From contig JAZUAC010000040.1 of NCBI GenBank assembly GCA_045637775.1, positions 1 through 24,678 on the forward strand: a stretch of DNA of 24,678 nucleotides, given 5' to 3'. Source of the DNA: UMGS172 sp045637775 (GTDB lineage Bacteria > Bacillota > Clostridia > Oscillospirales > Acutalibacteraceae). Both the position numbers and the translations under genes were made by a program. How positions within the stretch are numbered: position 1 is the first letter of the stretch; each line of letters starts with the position of its first letter. The notes beneath the pieces are model-generated. The model made no database searches. It had not been told where the DNA came from and saw only the letters and a list, made by a program, of their open reading frames with translations. Below are positions 1-7,202 of the stretch, piece by piece.

Positions 1-1842
1 ACCACAGCCTTCAAACGCCACGCTACAAGTAAGGTCAGCACCGAGGATGACCTCAACAGTATTGCTACCTTGGGCTTCAGAGGTGAGGCTTTGGCGGCAA
101 TTTCCTCGGTTTCTCGGGTTGATATGCTGACAAAAACGCGAGATAGCGAGATCGGTACTGCCTATTCGTCCGAAGGCTCGTCGGAGGTTACGGTCAACGA
201 TGCAGGCTGTCCCGACGGTACGACCATCATCATCCGTGACCTGTTTTTCAACACCCCTGCGAGAATGAAATTCCTTAAAAAGGATATTGCTGAGGGCAAC
301 TCGGTTGCCGCAATACTCGACCATGTTGCCATGTCGCACCCCGAGATTTCGTTCCGTTTTATTCGTGACGGCAAGCAGGTGTTCACCACACCGGGTGACG
401 GCAAGCTGATGTCGGCAATTTATGCCGTTTGCGGTCGTGATTTCGCTTCATCACTTATCCCTGTTGAGGGTGAAATGGGTGGAATAAAGGTTTCGGGATA
501 CACCTGTAAACCTACCGCCTGCCGACCTAAAAAGAATGCACAGTTTGTCTTTCTCAACGGTCGTTATGTCCGCTCGGGAACGGTTGCCGCGGCTTTGGAT
601 GCCGCTTATAAAAACATGGCTATGGTGGGTCGTTTCCCTGCCGCCGTGTTGCATCTCACAGTGCCTTACGGTGCGGTTGACATCAATGTTCATCCCGCCA
701 AAACCGAGGTTAGGTTTTCGGATGAACGCCGAATTTTTGATTGTGTGATGTTCAGTGTTAAAAACGCACTTGCCAAGGGCGATGAACGCCCTGAAATGAC
801 CCTGACTAAACGCGTGGGTCAGGCAAGAATGTCGACCGAGGAATACCGTCAAACGGTTTTACCCGGATTAGACAAAAAGCAATCCGACCCCATCAAAACC
901 TATGAAAAACTGATAACTAATGCCGAGCGCAACAACCGACCTGCGGTTCAAAGCGTTTCTTATAGTGAAAAGTATGCTACACCGGTAGTTCAAAAACCGC
1001 ATGAGGAAACCAAGCAAAGCCGGTTCCCTTGGGACGATAACCCCGAGCCTCAAAATACGGTTTCTCAAAACGGATTAAAGGTTTCATCGCCAAGCTTTTA
1101 TAAAACATCGGTTGACGAAACTAAAACGGTCGAACCGATTGTGGAAGATACTTCAACGGTTGACACGACCGAAGGCTTTACAGAGGTTGTGCCTGCAACC
1201 GAAATTCAGCCGACCGAGGTCGTGACAATCCAACCCGAAACGGTTGAGGTTGAAAAAGCACCTGTTGAGGAAATGGCGTCCGACATCGAATATATTGGTG
1301 AGGCGTTTAAGACCTATATAATAGTCCGCAAGGACGATAGCCTTTACCTTATTGACAAGCATGCTGCTCATGAGCGTATGTTGTTCAACAAGCTTAAAAC
1401 CGAGGCCGAGGTCAACCCCCAGATGCTGTTGTCACCGCAACAGGTGGTGCTTCGCAAGGATGAGTATTTAACCGTTACGCAGAATGTTGACCTGCTTTTG
1501 AAAGCAGGCTTTGAGATTGAAGATTTTGGCGACAGTGCCGTGCTTGTGAGGGCTATCCCTTCGGCATTATCGGGCGAAAATGTCGAGTCGCTCGTGTGCG
1601 AATTGGCGGCATCCTTAAGCGAGAAAAACGCTGTCGAGGTTGAACGTCTTGAGCGAATTTATGAAACGGTTTCGTGCCGTGCCGCAGTTAAAGCAGGCAA
1701 TCTTTCATCCCCGAAAGAGTTAGAAGCCCTTGCCAAAGCGGTGTTGAGTTCCAAAGAAATTATGTATTGTCCGCACGGTCGCCCTGTTGCAATGGAACTC
1801 AAAAAACGGGAAATTGAAAAACAGTTCGGAAGGATACAGTAA
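1..1842 (+). CDS. mutL: DNA mismatch repair protein MutL (5' end outside window)
   Basis: MutL couples MutS mismatch recognition to strand incision. The reading frame is already open at base 1 and begins within the ATPase domain, in the RHATSK stretch followed by TLGFRGEAL (GHKL ATP-lid motifs), so about 70 N-terminal residues are missing. An acidic, Thr/Val/Glu-rich linker follows (roughly bases 900-1270). The C-terminal dimerisation/endonuclease domain has DKHAAHE, SCRAAVKAG, CPHGRP and a terminal FGR, the motif set of MutL proteins that nick DNA, as expected for an organism without MutH. Two positions of the classical DQHA-x2-E-x4-E motif differ: Q is K, and the last E is N. The stop overlaps the miaA start (TAATG), suggesting translational coupling. 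mutS is usually just upstream but lies outside the window. Identification is secure. Confidence 0.97.
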   Translation, partial: TTAFKRHATSKVSTEDDLNSIATLGFRGEALAAISSVSRVDMLTKTRDSEIGTAYSSEGSSEVTVNDAGCPDGTTIIIRDLFFNTPARMKFLKKDIAEGNSVAAILDHVAMSHPEISFRFIRDGKQVFTTPGDGKLMSAIYAVCGRDFASSLIPVEGEMGGIKVSGYTCKPTACRPKKNAQFVFLNGRYVRSGTVAAALDAAYKNMAMVGRFPAAVLHLTVPYGAVDINVHPAKTEVRFSDERRIFDCVMFSVKNALAKGDERPEMTLTKRVGQARMSTEEYRQTVLPGLDKKQSDPIKTYEKLITNAERNNRPAVQSVSYSEKYATPVVQKPHEETKQSRFPWDDNPEPQNTVSQNGLKVSSPSFYKTSVDETKTVEPIVEDTSTVDTTEGFTEVVPATEIQPTEVVTIQPETVEVEKAPVEEMASDIEYIGEAFKTYIIVRKDDSLYLIDKHAAHERMLFNKLKTEAEVNPQMLLSPQQVVLRKDEYLTVTQNVDLLLKAGFEIEDFGDSAVLVRAIPSALSGENVESLVCELAASLSEKNAVEVERLERIYETVSCRAAVKAGNLSSPKELEALAKAVLSSKEIMYCPHGRPVAMELKKREIEKQFGRIQ

Positions 1843-2783
1843 TGTCCGACAAAAAGACTAAAGTTATTGTCGTTGTGGGACCAACCGCATCGGGCAAAAC
1901 CTCGTTGGGTGTGGCACTTGCCAAAAGCCTTGACGGTGAGGTGGTCTCCTGCGACTCAATGCAGATTTACAAAGGAATGCCCATAGCGTCGGCAGCACCG
2001 ACCGAGGATGAAACCCAAGGCGTTTTGCATCATCTTGTTGGGTTCAAAGACCCTGCGGAAAAGTTTTCGGTTGCCGATTTTGTAGAGCTTGCATCAAGCA
2101 AGGTCAGTGAAATTGCTTCAAGAGAACATAAGCCGATTTTAGTCGGCGGAACGGGACTTTATATCGATTCTCTGGTCTCGGGTGTCAGCTTTTGTGATGA
2201 GGATAACACCGAGGTAAGAACCCGACTTGAGGCAGAAGCCGATGAAAAGGGCGTTGAGGTGTTGCTGAACCGCTTAAAGGAAATCGATCCTCAAACGGCA
2301 GCAAAATATCACACTAACGACCGCAAACGCATAATCCGTGCGTTAGAAATTTTTGAAATCCATAAAAAGACCAAAACAGAGCTCGATTTGGAGTCGAAAC
2401 AAAAGGGAGATAGGTATGATGCCTTGTGGATAGGCATAACCTACCGCAACCGTGAAATTTTGTACGATCGAATCAACCGCAGAGTGGATATAATGCTCGA
2501 AAACGGCTTGTTGGAAGAAGCAAAAAACGCTTTTGAGAGTGGCTTCGGTTCAACGGCGGTTCAAGCAATCGGGCATAAGGAGTTTTTTCCGTACTTTCGC
2601 GGTGAGATACCGTTGGAAACGGCGGTTGAAAACCTTAAAATGGAAACCAGGCGGTATGCCAAGCGTCAGATGACTTGGTTCAGACGAAATGAAAGCATAA
2701 ACTGGATTTATGCCGATGAAACACCCGATGTGGGGCTTGAGGCCAAGAAAATTATATGTGAAAAGGAGTTGCGATTGCGTTGA
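1842..2783 (+). CDS. miaA: tRNA dimethylallyltransferase MiaA
   Basis: MiaA transfers dimethylallyl from DMAPP to N6 of A37 in tRNAs that read UNN codons. The 313-residue product is of normal length. It has a P-loop GPTASGKT at residues 13-20, the substrate-binding DSMQIYKGM motif, GGTGLYIDSL, and the C-terminal RRYAKRQMTWFRR signature. The segment after IYKGM reads PIASAAPTEDE rather than the common DIGTAKPT; I treat this as family variation. The ATG overlaps the last base of mutL, and the gene ends inside the start of the next gene, so mutL-miaA-HlyD-like-yggS look like one coupled transcript. The mutL-miaA pairing is widespread in bacteria. Confidence 0.97.
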   Translation: MSDKKTKVIVVVGPTASGKTSLGVALAKSLDGEVVSCDSMQIYKGMPIASAAPTEDETQGVLHHLVGFKDPAEKFSVADFVELASSKVSEIASREHKPILVGGTGLYIDSLVSGVSFCDEDNTEVRTRLEAEADEKGVEVLLNRLKEIDPQTAAKYHTNDRKRIIRALEIFEIHKKTKTELDLESKQKGDRYDALWIGITYRNREILYDRINRRVDIMLENGLLEEAKNAFESGFGSTAVQAIGHKEFFPYFRGEIPLETAVENLKMETRRYAKRQMTWFRRNESINWIYADETPDVGLEAKKIICEKELRLR

Positions 2784-3988
2784 ATACTAAAGTTTTCAAT
2801 ATTTTAAAATGGGTCGCACTTGCCTTTTTGCTTATATTTGTTTTTTCTCAAATCTATTCAGGGTTAATAAGCCCTCTGACAACCGATACGGTGTATGCTT
2901 ATTCGACCTATAAAGGTTACGATACCACAGGCTTTATCGTACGTAACGAAACGGTGGTTGAGGATACCGTAAGCGGTGTATTGAGCTACGATGTTATGAA
3001 TGGCGGCAGGGTCGCCAAGGGTGGCACTATTGCCACGGTTTATTCAAGCTCGGCCGAAGCCGATAACCGCATAAGGGTTCAGGAACTTGAGAAAAGAATA
3101 GCAACTCTTGAAAAAATTCAGAACTATAACGCACTGAACGCTACCGATTTAACCTCGGTTAACCGCACGATTAAGGATGCATTGACCGATATAATAAGAA
3201 ATACCCAAGGCGGAAAGGTCACAACAACCGAGCAGTATGATGCGTTGCTCGAAAACATGGCCCGTCGCCAGATAATCACTGGTCAGGTTACTGATTTCAA
3301 TGCGCTTTTGACACAACTCAAGGCCGAGAAGGCGAGCTTAACCTCGGGAAATGAAGATAAGGCGGATAAAGTTGTTTCTCCTCAATCCGGCTACGTCATT
3401 TACACGGTTGACGGTTATGAGGAGTCTTTAAGTGTTGAGACACTTAAAGATTTGACAGCAAAGCAGCTTGCTACTGTTCAAAAGGGTGATGTGCCTGAAA
3501 ATGCAGTATGCAAGATAGTCAGCGACTACGAATGGTATATTGCCGCAAGTATGCCGTTTGATCAATCGTTGAATTTGAAAGAAGGCAGTAAGGTCACACT
3601 TAAAACCAAGCTTTTGTCGGTGCCCGAACTGGCCGCAACGGTTAAGCATATCAACAAAGAGTCGATGGGTGATAAGGCTGTTGTAGTCTTTGCCTGTAAC
3701 ACTATGAATAATGAATTAGCCGGGGCGCGCAACATTGATATAACAGTGGTTTATGAGGAGTTTAGCGGGCTTAAAGTGGACAACCGTGCTATTAGAATGG
3801 TTGACGGCAAAAAAGGTGTTTATGTCCTTTTGGCGCAGCAGGTGAGATTTGTGCCGGTTGAGGTCATTTGGAGTGGCGAAAATTACTCGATCGTAAAGCA
3901 GGAGGCTTCCGAGAAAAAGGTGCTTCGCATTTATGACGAGATAGTTGTAAAAGGAAAGAATCTGTATGACGGAAAAATTATCAACTGA
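2780..3988 (+). CDS. HlyD-like membrane-anchored periplasmic-adaptor-type protein
   Basis: The 402-residue protein starts with a short basic N-terminus and one membrane segment at about residues 10-28, with the rest outside the membrane. About residues 55-80 resemble one half of a biotinyl-lipoyl-like domain (GVLSYDVMNGGRVAKGGTIATV). A helical, coiled-coil-prone stretch follows at about 95-190. A second lipoyl-like half (SPQSGYVIYTVDGYE) and a beta-rich C-terminus come after it. This order (TM, half-lipoyl, hairpin, half-lipoyl, beta barrel) is that of HlyD/membrane-fusion proteins. No ABC or RND partner is encoded nearby, and the gene sits beside division genes, so an envelope or division-linked role is possible but unproven. 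The start is TTG at 2780, overlapping the miaA stop; AAGGAG at 2763-2768 precedes it. The fold is likely; the function is not known to me. Confidence 0.75.
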   Translation: MNTKVFNILKWVALAFLLIFVFSQIYSGLISPLTTDTVYAYSTYKGYDTTGFIVRNETVVEDTVSGVLSYDVMNGGRVAKGGTIATVYSSSAEADNRIRVQELEKRIATLEKIQNYNALNATDLTSVNRTIKDALTDIIRNTQGGKVTTTEQYDALLENMARRQIITGQVTDFNALLTQLKAEKASLTSGNEDKADKVVSPQSGYVIYTVDGYEESLSVETLKDLTAKQLATVQKGDVPENAVCKIVSDYEWYIAASMPFDQSLNLKEGSKVTLKTKLLSVPELAATVKHINKESMGDKAVVVFACNTMNNELAGARNIDITVVYEEFSGLKVDNRAIRMVDGKKGVYVLLAQQVRFVPVEVIWSGENYSIVKQEASEKKVLRIYDEIVVKGKNLYDGKIIN

Positions 3989-4700
3989 TGAGCTTTTAAA
4001 ATGTCGGTGGTTCGATGAAAATTATGCCGACATAAAATCACGCATTGCCGGTGCTTGTGAACGGTCGGGAAGAAGTGTTGACGAGATAATAATGCTGGCG
4101 GCAACCAAAACCGTTCCAACGGCTGTTATAAACTACGCTATTGAAAACGGTGTGGACTATATCGGCGAAAACCGTGTGCAGGAGTTGTTGTCCAAAAAGG
4201 ATGAACTTCTAACTTCGGCTCACCGACACTTTATAGGTCATTTGCAGACCAACAAGGTCAAGGATATCGTCGGCGAGGTCGAAATGATTGAATCGGTTCA
4301 TTCCTTAAAGCTTGCCGCTGAAATCAACCGTCTTTGCGAAAAGCAGGGAAAAATCATGGAGATTTTGGTGGAGGTAAACGTTGGCGACGAGGAAAGTAAA
4401 TCGGGATTCAATGTGACCGAGGTTGAGTCGGCAATAGCCGAAATGGCGAAAATGCCGAGCATAAAGGTCATGGGACTGATGTCGATACCCCCAATTTGCC
4501 AAACAAAAGAAGAAATTATACAATATTTTGCAATTTTACGCAAACTGTTTATTGACATTAGAGCCAAAAACATGGATAATGTAAGTATGGTGTATCTGTC
4601 AATGGGTATGTCGGGCGATTTCGAGGAAGCTATTGAAAACGGTGCTAATATCGTTCGTATAGGAACTTCGCTTTTCGGTCCGAGAAACTACAATAGGTAA
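3966..4700 (+). CDS. yggS: YggS/YlmE family PLP homeostasis protein
   Basis: This is the single-domain alanine-racemase-like PLP-binding protein (PLPBP; YggS in E. coli, YlmE in B. subtilis), thought to buffer pyridoxal phosphate; it is not a known enzyme. The 244-residue product has the PLP lysine in LAATKT (Lys48), YIGENRVQE, HFIGHLQTNKVK, ESVHS, the LVEVNVGDEESKSGF block, MGLMSIPP, LSMGMSGDFEEAI and a C-terminal VRIGTSLFGPR. These cover the barrel strands and phosphate-binding loops. It begins 23 bases inside the preceding gene, with AAAGGAAAG upstream as ribosome binding site. Its place directly before sepF and ylmH matches the ylm cluster of Gram-positive bacteria. Confidence 0.95.
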   Translation: MTEKLSTDELLKCRWFDENYADIKSRIAGACERSGRSVDEIIMLAATKTVPTAVINYAIENGVDYIGENRVQELLSKKDELLTSAHRHFIGHLQTNKVKDIVGEVEMIESVHSLKLAAEINRLCEKQGKIMEILVEVNVGDEESKSGFNVTEVESAIAEMAKMPSIKVMGLMSIPPICQTKEEIIQYFAILRKLFIDIRAKNMDNVSMVYLSMGMSGDFEEAIENGANIVRIGTSLFGPRNYNR

Positions 4701-4735
4701 AAATAATCTAAAATATATTTGAAGGAGATTTTATC

Positions 4736-5221
4736 ATGAGCTTTTTTGACAAAATCAAGGACATTATGAGTGCATCTGACGAGGACGAGGGATACGAGGA
4801 GACTGCAGAGACTACTGCAAAAGAAAGCGCACCTAGTAACGACTATTATTCTGCGTCCTCAACCGGAAGAAGCTACGAGCGCGAGAAGACCACACAGTTC
4901 CCCAGCGACCGCAAGTCAAAGGGCAATGTTGGCAGAGTAAACAACCAGCTTCAGGTTGCATTGGTTAAGCCCGAAAGATTTGAGGATGTTCCCGGCATTG
5001 CCGATCATCTTGCCGACGGCAGAACCGTTGTTTTGAATCTTGAGGCTGCTAACCGTGATACCCAGCGCAGATTGCTTGACTTTTTGAGCGGTGCCGCTTA
5101 TGCACACGGCGGAAGAATCAAGAAGGTTGCTAACAGCACCTTTATCATCACTCCCAGCAATGTTGATGTTATGGGCGAGTTGCTTATTGAAGAACTTGAG
5201 GGTAACAACAACTACTTTTAA
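4736..5221 (+). CDS. sepF: Cell division protein SepF
   Basis: SepF is a cytoplasmic FtsZ partner that tethers Z-rings to the membrane and shapes ring curvature. The 161-residue product has the expected parts: an N-terminal amphipathic membrane-binding stretch (SFFDKIKDIM), a low-complexity acidic/Ser-rich linker to about residue 65, and the SepF core with VKPERFEDVPGIADHL, TVVLNLE and RRLLDFLSGAAYA, ending in FIITPSNVDV. A strong AAGGAG (4722-4727) lies 8 bases before the ATG. The stop overlaps the ylmH start (TAATG). The sepF-ylmH-divIVA order is the classic Firmicutes division cluster. Confidence 0.96.
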   Translation: MSFFDKIKDIMSASDEDEGYEETAETTAKESAPSNDYYSASSTGRSYEREKTTQFPSDRKSKGNVGRVNNQLQVALVKPERFEDVPGIADHLADGRTVVLNLEAANRDTQRRLLDFLSGAAYAHGGRIKKVANSTFIITPSNVDVMGELLIEELEGNNNYF

Positions 5222-5970
5222 TGGACGACAAGCAACGAAAAATTCTTGAAGCCAGAATAAATGATGCAATAATCCGTGCCGAACAGAAGTGTGTTCCGCA
5301 GTTTGTGGGATTTATAGATTCAAGTGGTGCGGCTATGGCGGCTGCAATAGGTAAAAACCAAAATGCTAAATACATGCTTTTTGGCGGTTACTCTGACGCC
5401 GAAAGGCGGTATTTCGGTGTGTTTCCCGATTGGTGTGAGCCCGAAACAGATGCTTTTCCCATAACCCGTCTCAAGGTTGACAACAAAAGCGACCGAATAT
5501 TCACTCATAGGGATGTCTTGGGTGCTTTGATGTCGGCGGGAATCGAGAGGGACACGGTGGGAGATATAATCATCACCGAAAAGGATGCTGTTGTGTTTGT
5601 TTCAAACGGCGTTGCCAAGCATATTGTATTGCATATTCAAAAAATAGCATCCGCAGGGGTTGAGATAACGGTTGAAGATTTGACCGAAATTGAAGTAACA
5701 CCAAGGTTTTCGGAGCATAGCGGAACGGTGGCATCGTTAAGGCTTGACTGTGTTGTTGCCGAGCTTGCCAATTGTTCAAGAACCAAGGCTGTCGAGCTCA
5801 TTGAAGGAGGGTTCGTTGCCGTTTCGGGACTTGAGGTTTTAAAGCTTACTGCTGAAATAAAGGTTAACGATACCGTGTCGATACGCAAAGTGGGTAAATT
5901 TGCGGTCGATGAGTGTGACCGCGTAACAAAGAAGGGAAGAATATCCCTTAAATACAGAAAATATATTTAA
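5221..5970 (+). CDS. ylmH: YlmH family S4-domain RNA-binding protein
   Basis: YlmH-type proteins carry a C-terminal S4 RNA-binding domain and have been linked to ribosome rescue/quality control and, by gene neighbourhood, to division. The 249-residue product has a YlmH-specific N-terminal domain (EPQFVGF-like FVGFIDSSG, YMLFGGYSDAERRYFGVFPDW) and then an S4 domain from about residue 175 (LRLDCVVAELANCSRTKAVELI..G.V.V). The C-terminus is basic. It is translationally coupled to sepF by a one-base overlap and followed 23 bases later by divIVA. Confidence 0.93.
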   Translation: MDDKQRKILEARINDAIIRAEQKCVPQFVGFIDSSGAAMAAAIGKNQNAKYMLFGGYSDAERRYFGVFPDWCEPETDAFPITRLKVDNKSDRIFTHRDVLGALMSAGIERDTVGDIIITEKDAVVFVSNGVAKHIVLHIQKIASAGVEITVEDLTEIEVTPRFSEHSGTVASLRLDCVVAELANCSRTKAVELIEGGFVAVSGLEVLKLTAEIKVNDTVSIRKVGKFAVDECDRVTKKGRISLKYRKYI

Positions 5971-5993
5971 TTTTCTTTGTCGGAGGAAATGTT

Positions 5994-7079
5994 ATGAAAA
6001 CACCTGAACAGATCAGAGATATGGAGTTTCAAAAAGTTACAATGGGCGGCTATAAACAGAGCGATGTTGAGCTCTTTCTTGAAGAGGTAGCATCCCAGAT
6101 TGAGATACTCACAAAGCAAAAGAACGATGCCGAGCGCAAGCTGCAGGAGATGACAAAAAAGGCTCCAGAGGCCGCTTTGTCTGCTTCAGGTATTCAGAAT
6201 GTTTTGGTCAGCGCACAGCGTGTTGCCGACCAGGTGGTCGAGGAAGCCAGCGCATCAGCTGAAAAAATCGTTGCCGAAGCAAATCTTAAGTTGACCGAGG
6301 CAGATATTAAGGCTCGCGAGGTTATTTCCGAGGCTGAAAGCAAGGCAATTCTGCTTGGTGACACCGCCGAGAAAGAGGCTGCCAAGATTATTGCCGCTGC
6401 TGTTGAAGAAGCACAGGTTATCATTGCTGAGGCTAAGGCAAGCGTTGAGGTCGAGGAAAAGCTCTACGATCGCATGAAGATAGAGATTTCTGATTTCAGA
6501 AAGAAGGCCGCCGCTCAAACCTCGGCCCTGTTGGAGCTTATCAATCAGTTGCCCGGCGAGATTCCGTTTAATATGGAGCGTGCAAAGACTGTTCTTGCAG
6601 TTGATTTTAGCGACCCTGAGGCACTTTTGAAGTCCGCTGTTGATGAGCGCTTGGCAAAGGAAAGAGCCAAGGCAGAAGCTGAGGATAAAGCAAATGCCGA
6701 GTCGCAGATCAAGGTGACTGCTGTTGAAATTGAGGATGATGCAGAGATTCCCGAACCCAGCATCACTGTTGAAGCTCCCGCGGTTGAAAAGCCTGAGGTC
6801 GAAGAGACTATTGCTCCTGAGATGGAGATTATCGAGCCTGATGAAAATGTTCAGATGGAGTTCGGTAGTGATGTGGCTCTTAATGTTGAGGTTGAGGATG
6901 AACCTGAGATAGAAGCTGCAGAAGATGATGCAGAGGACGACGAGGCTGTACCTTTTGCCGTAACTGCAAAATCAGAGAAGCCTGCTGAAAAAACCAAGCG
7001 CCATATAAGCTTTGGCGAAGAAGATGATTTTGACGAAGACGATGAGCCCAGACTCTTCTTCCGTCGCAAGAAAAAATAA
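5994..7079 (+). CDS. divIVA: DivIVA/GpsB-like septum or pole protein with long acidic tail
   Basis: DivIVA proteins bind negatively curved membrane through a short N-terminal domain and recruit division or polarity partners through coiled coils. Residues 1-50 fit the lipid-binding domain (TPEQIRDMEF, GGYKQSDVELFLEEV). Residues about 35-175 are Ala/Glu/Lys heptad-rich and should form a long coiled coil. From about residue 225 there is a long acidic, Pro/Glu/Val-rich, probably disordered tail, then a basic RLFFRRKKK end. At 361 residues it is much longer than B. subtilis DivIVA (about 164), mainly through the tail. GGAGG at about 5981 is the ribosome binding site. It closes the sepF-ylmH-divIVA cluster. 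Confidence 0.9.
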   Translation: MKTPEQIRDMEFQKVTMGGYKQSDVELFLEEVASQIEILTKQKNDAERKLQEMTKKAPEAALSASGIQNVLVSAQRVADQVVEEASASAEKIVAEANLKLTEADIKAREVISEAESKAILLGDTAEKEAAKIIAAAVEEAQVIIAEAKASVEVEEKLYDRMKIEISDFRKKAAAQTSALLELINQLPGEIPFNMERAKTVLAVDFSDPEALLKSAVDERLAKERAKAEAEDKANAESQIKVTAVEIEDDAEIPEPSITVEAPAVEKPEVEETIAPEMEIIEPDENVQMEFGSDVALNVEVEDEPEIEAAEDDAEDDEAVPFAVTAKSEKPAEKTKRHISFGEEDDFDEDDEPRLFFRRKKK

Positions 7080-7092
7080 TTTTTGAAATAAC

Positions 7093-7123
7093 TTCTCACG
7101 GTGCAAATTTTGTGCCGTGAGAA
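7093..7123 (+). other. Stem-loop between divIVA and ileS
   Basis: A 9-bp perfect stem (TTCTCACGG pairing with CCGTGAGAA) is extended inward by two G-U pairs and several A-U/C-G pairs over an A/T-rich loop. A second weak A/T hairpin with a T run follows at about 7133-7150 (AAAAAG, six-base loop, CTTTTTT). Together they could attenuate transcription from the division cluster or protect an mRNA end. The first stem lacks a T tract, so I do not call it a plain terminator. Confidence 0.5.
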
Positions 7124-7149
7124 TGTGTCGTTAAAAAGGTGTTGCTTTT

Positions 7150-7176
7150 TTGACGGGAAATATAGTAATTTATAGC
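7150..7176 (+). promoter_or_regulatory. Possible ileS promoter
   Basis: TTGACG at 7150-7155 and TATAGC at 7171-7176 resemble -35 and -10 boxes, but the spacer is 15 bases, shorter than the ideal 17. The match lies between the divIVA stem-loop and ileS, where a separate promoter would be expected. Confidence 0.3.
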
Positions 7177-7202
7177 TTTTAGCATAGATTGGAGATTAAA
7201 AA

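Noticed and set aside
1345..1385. Altered MutL endonuclease motif (DKHAAHE, final E to N) as loss of nuclease
   Set aside because: The other nuclease motifs (CRAA, CPHGRP, FGR) are intact, and K at the Q position occurs in related Clostridia, so loss of function is not supported.
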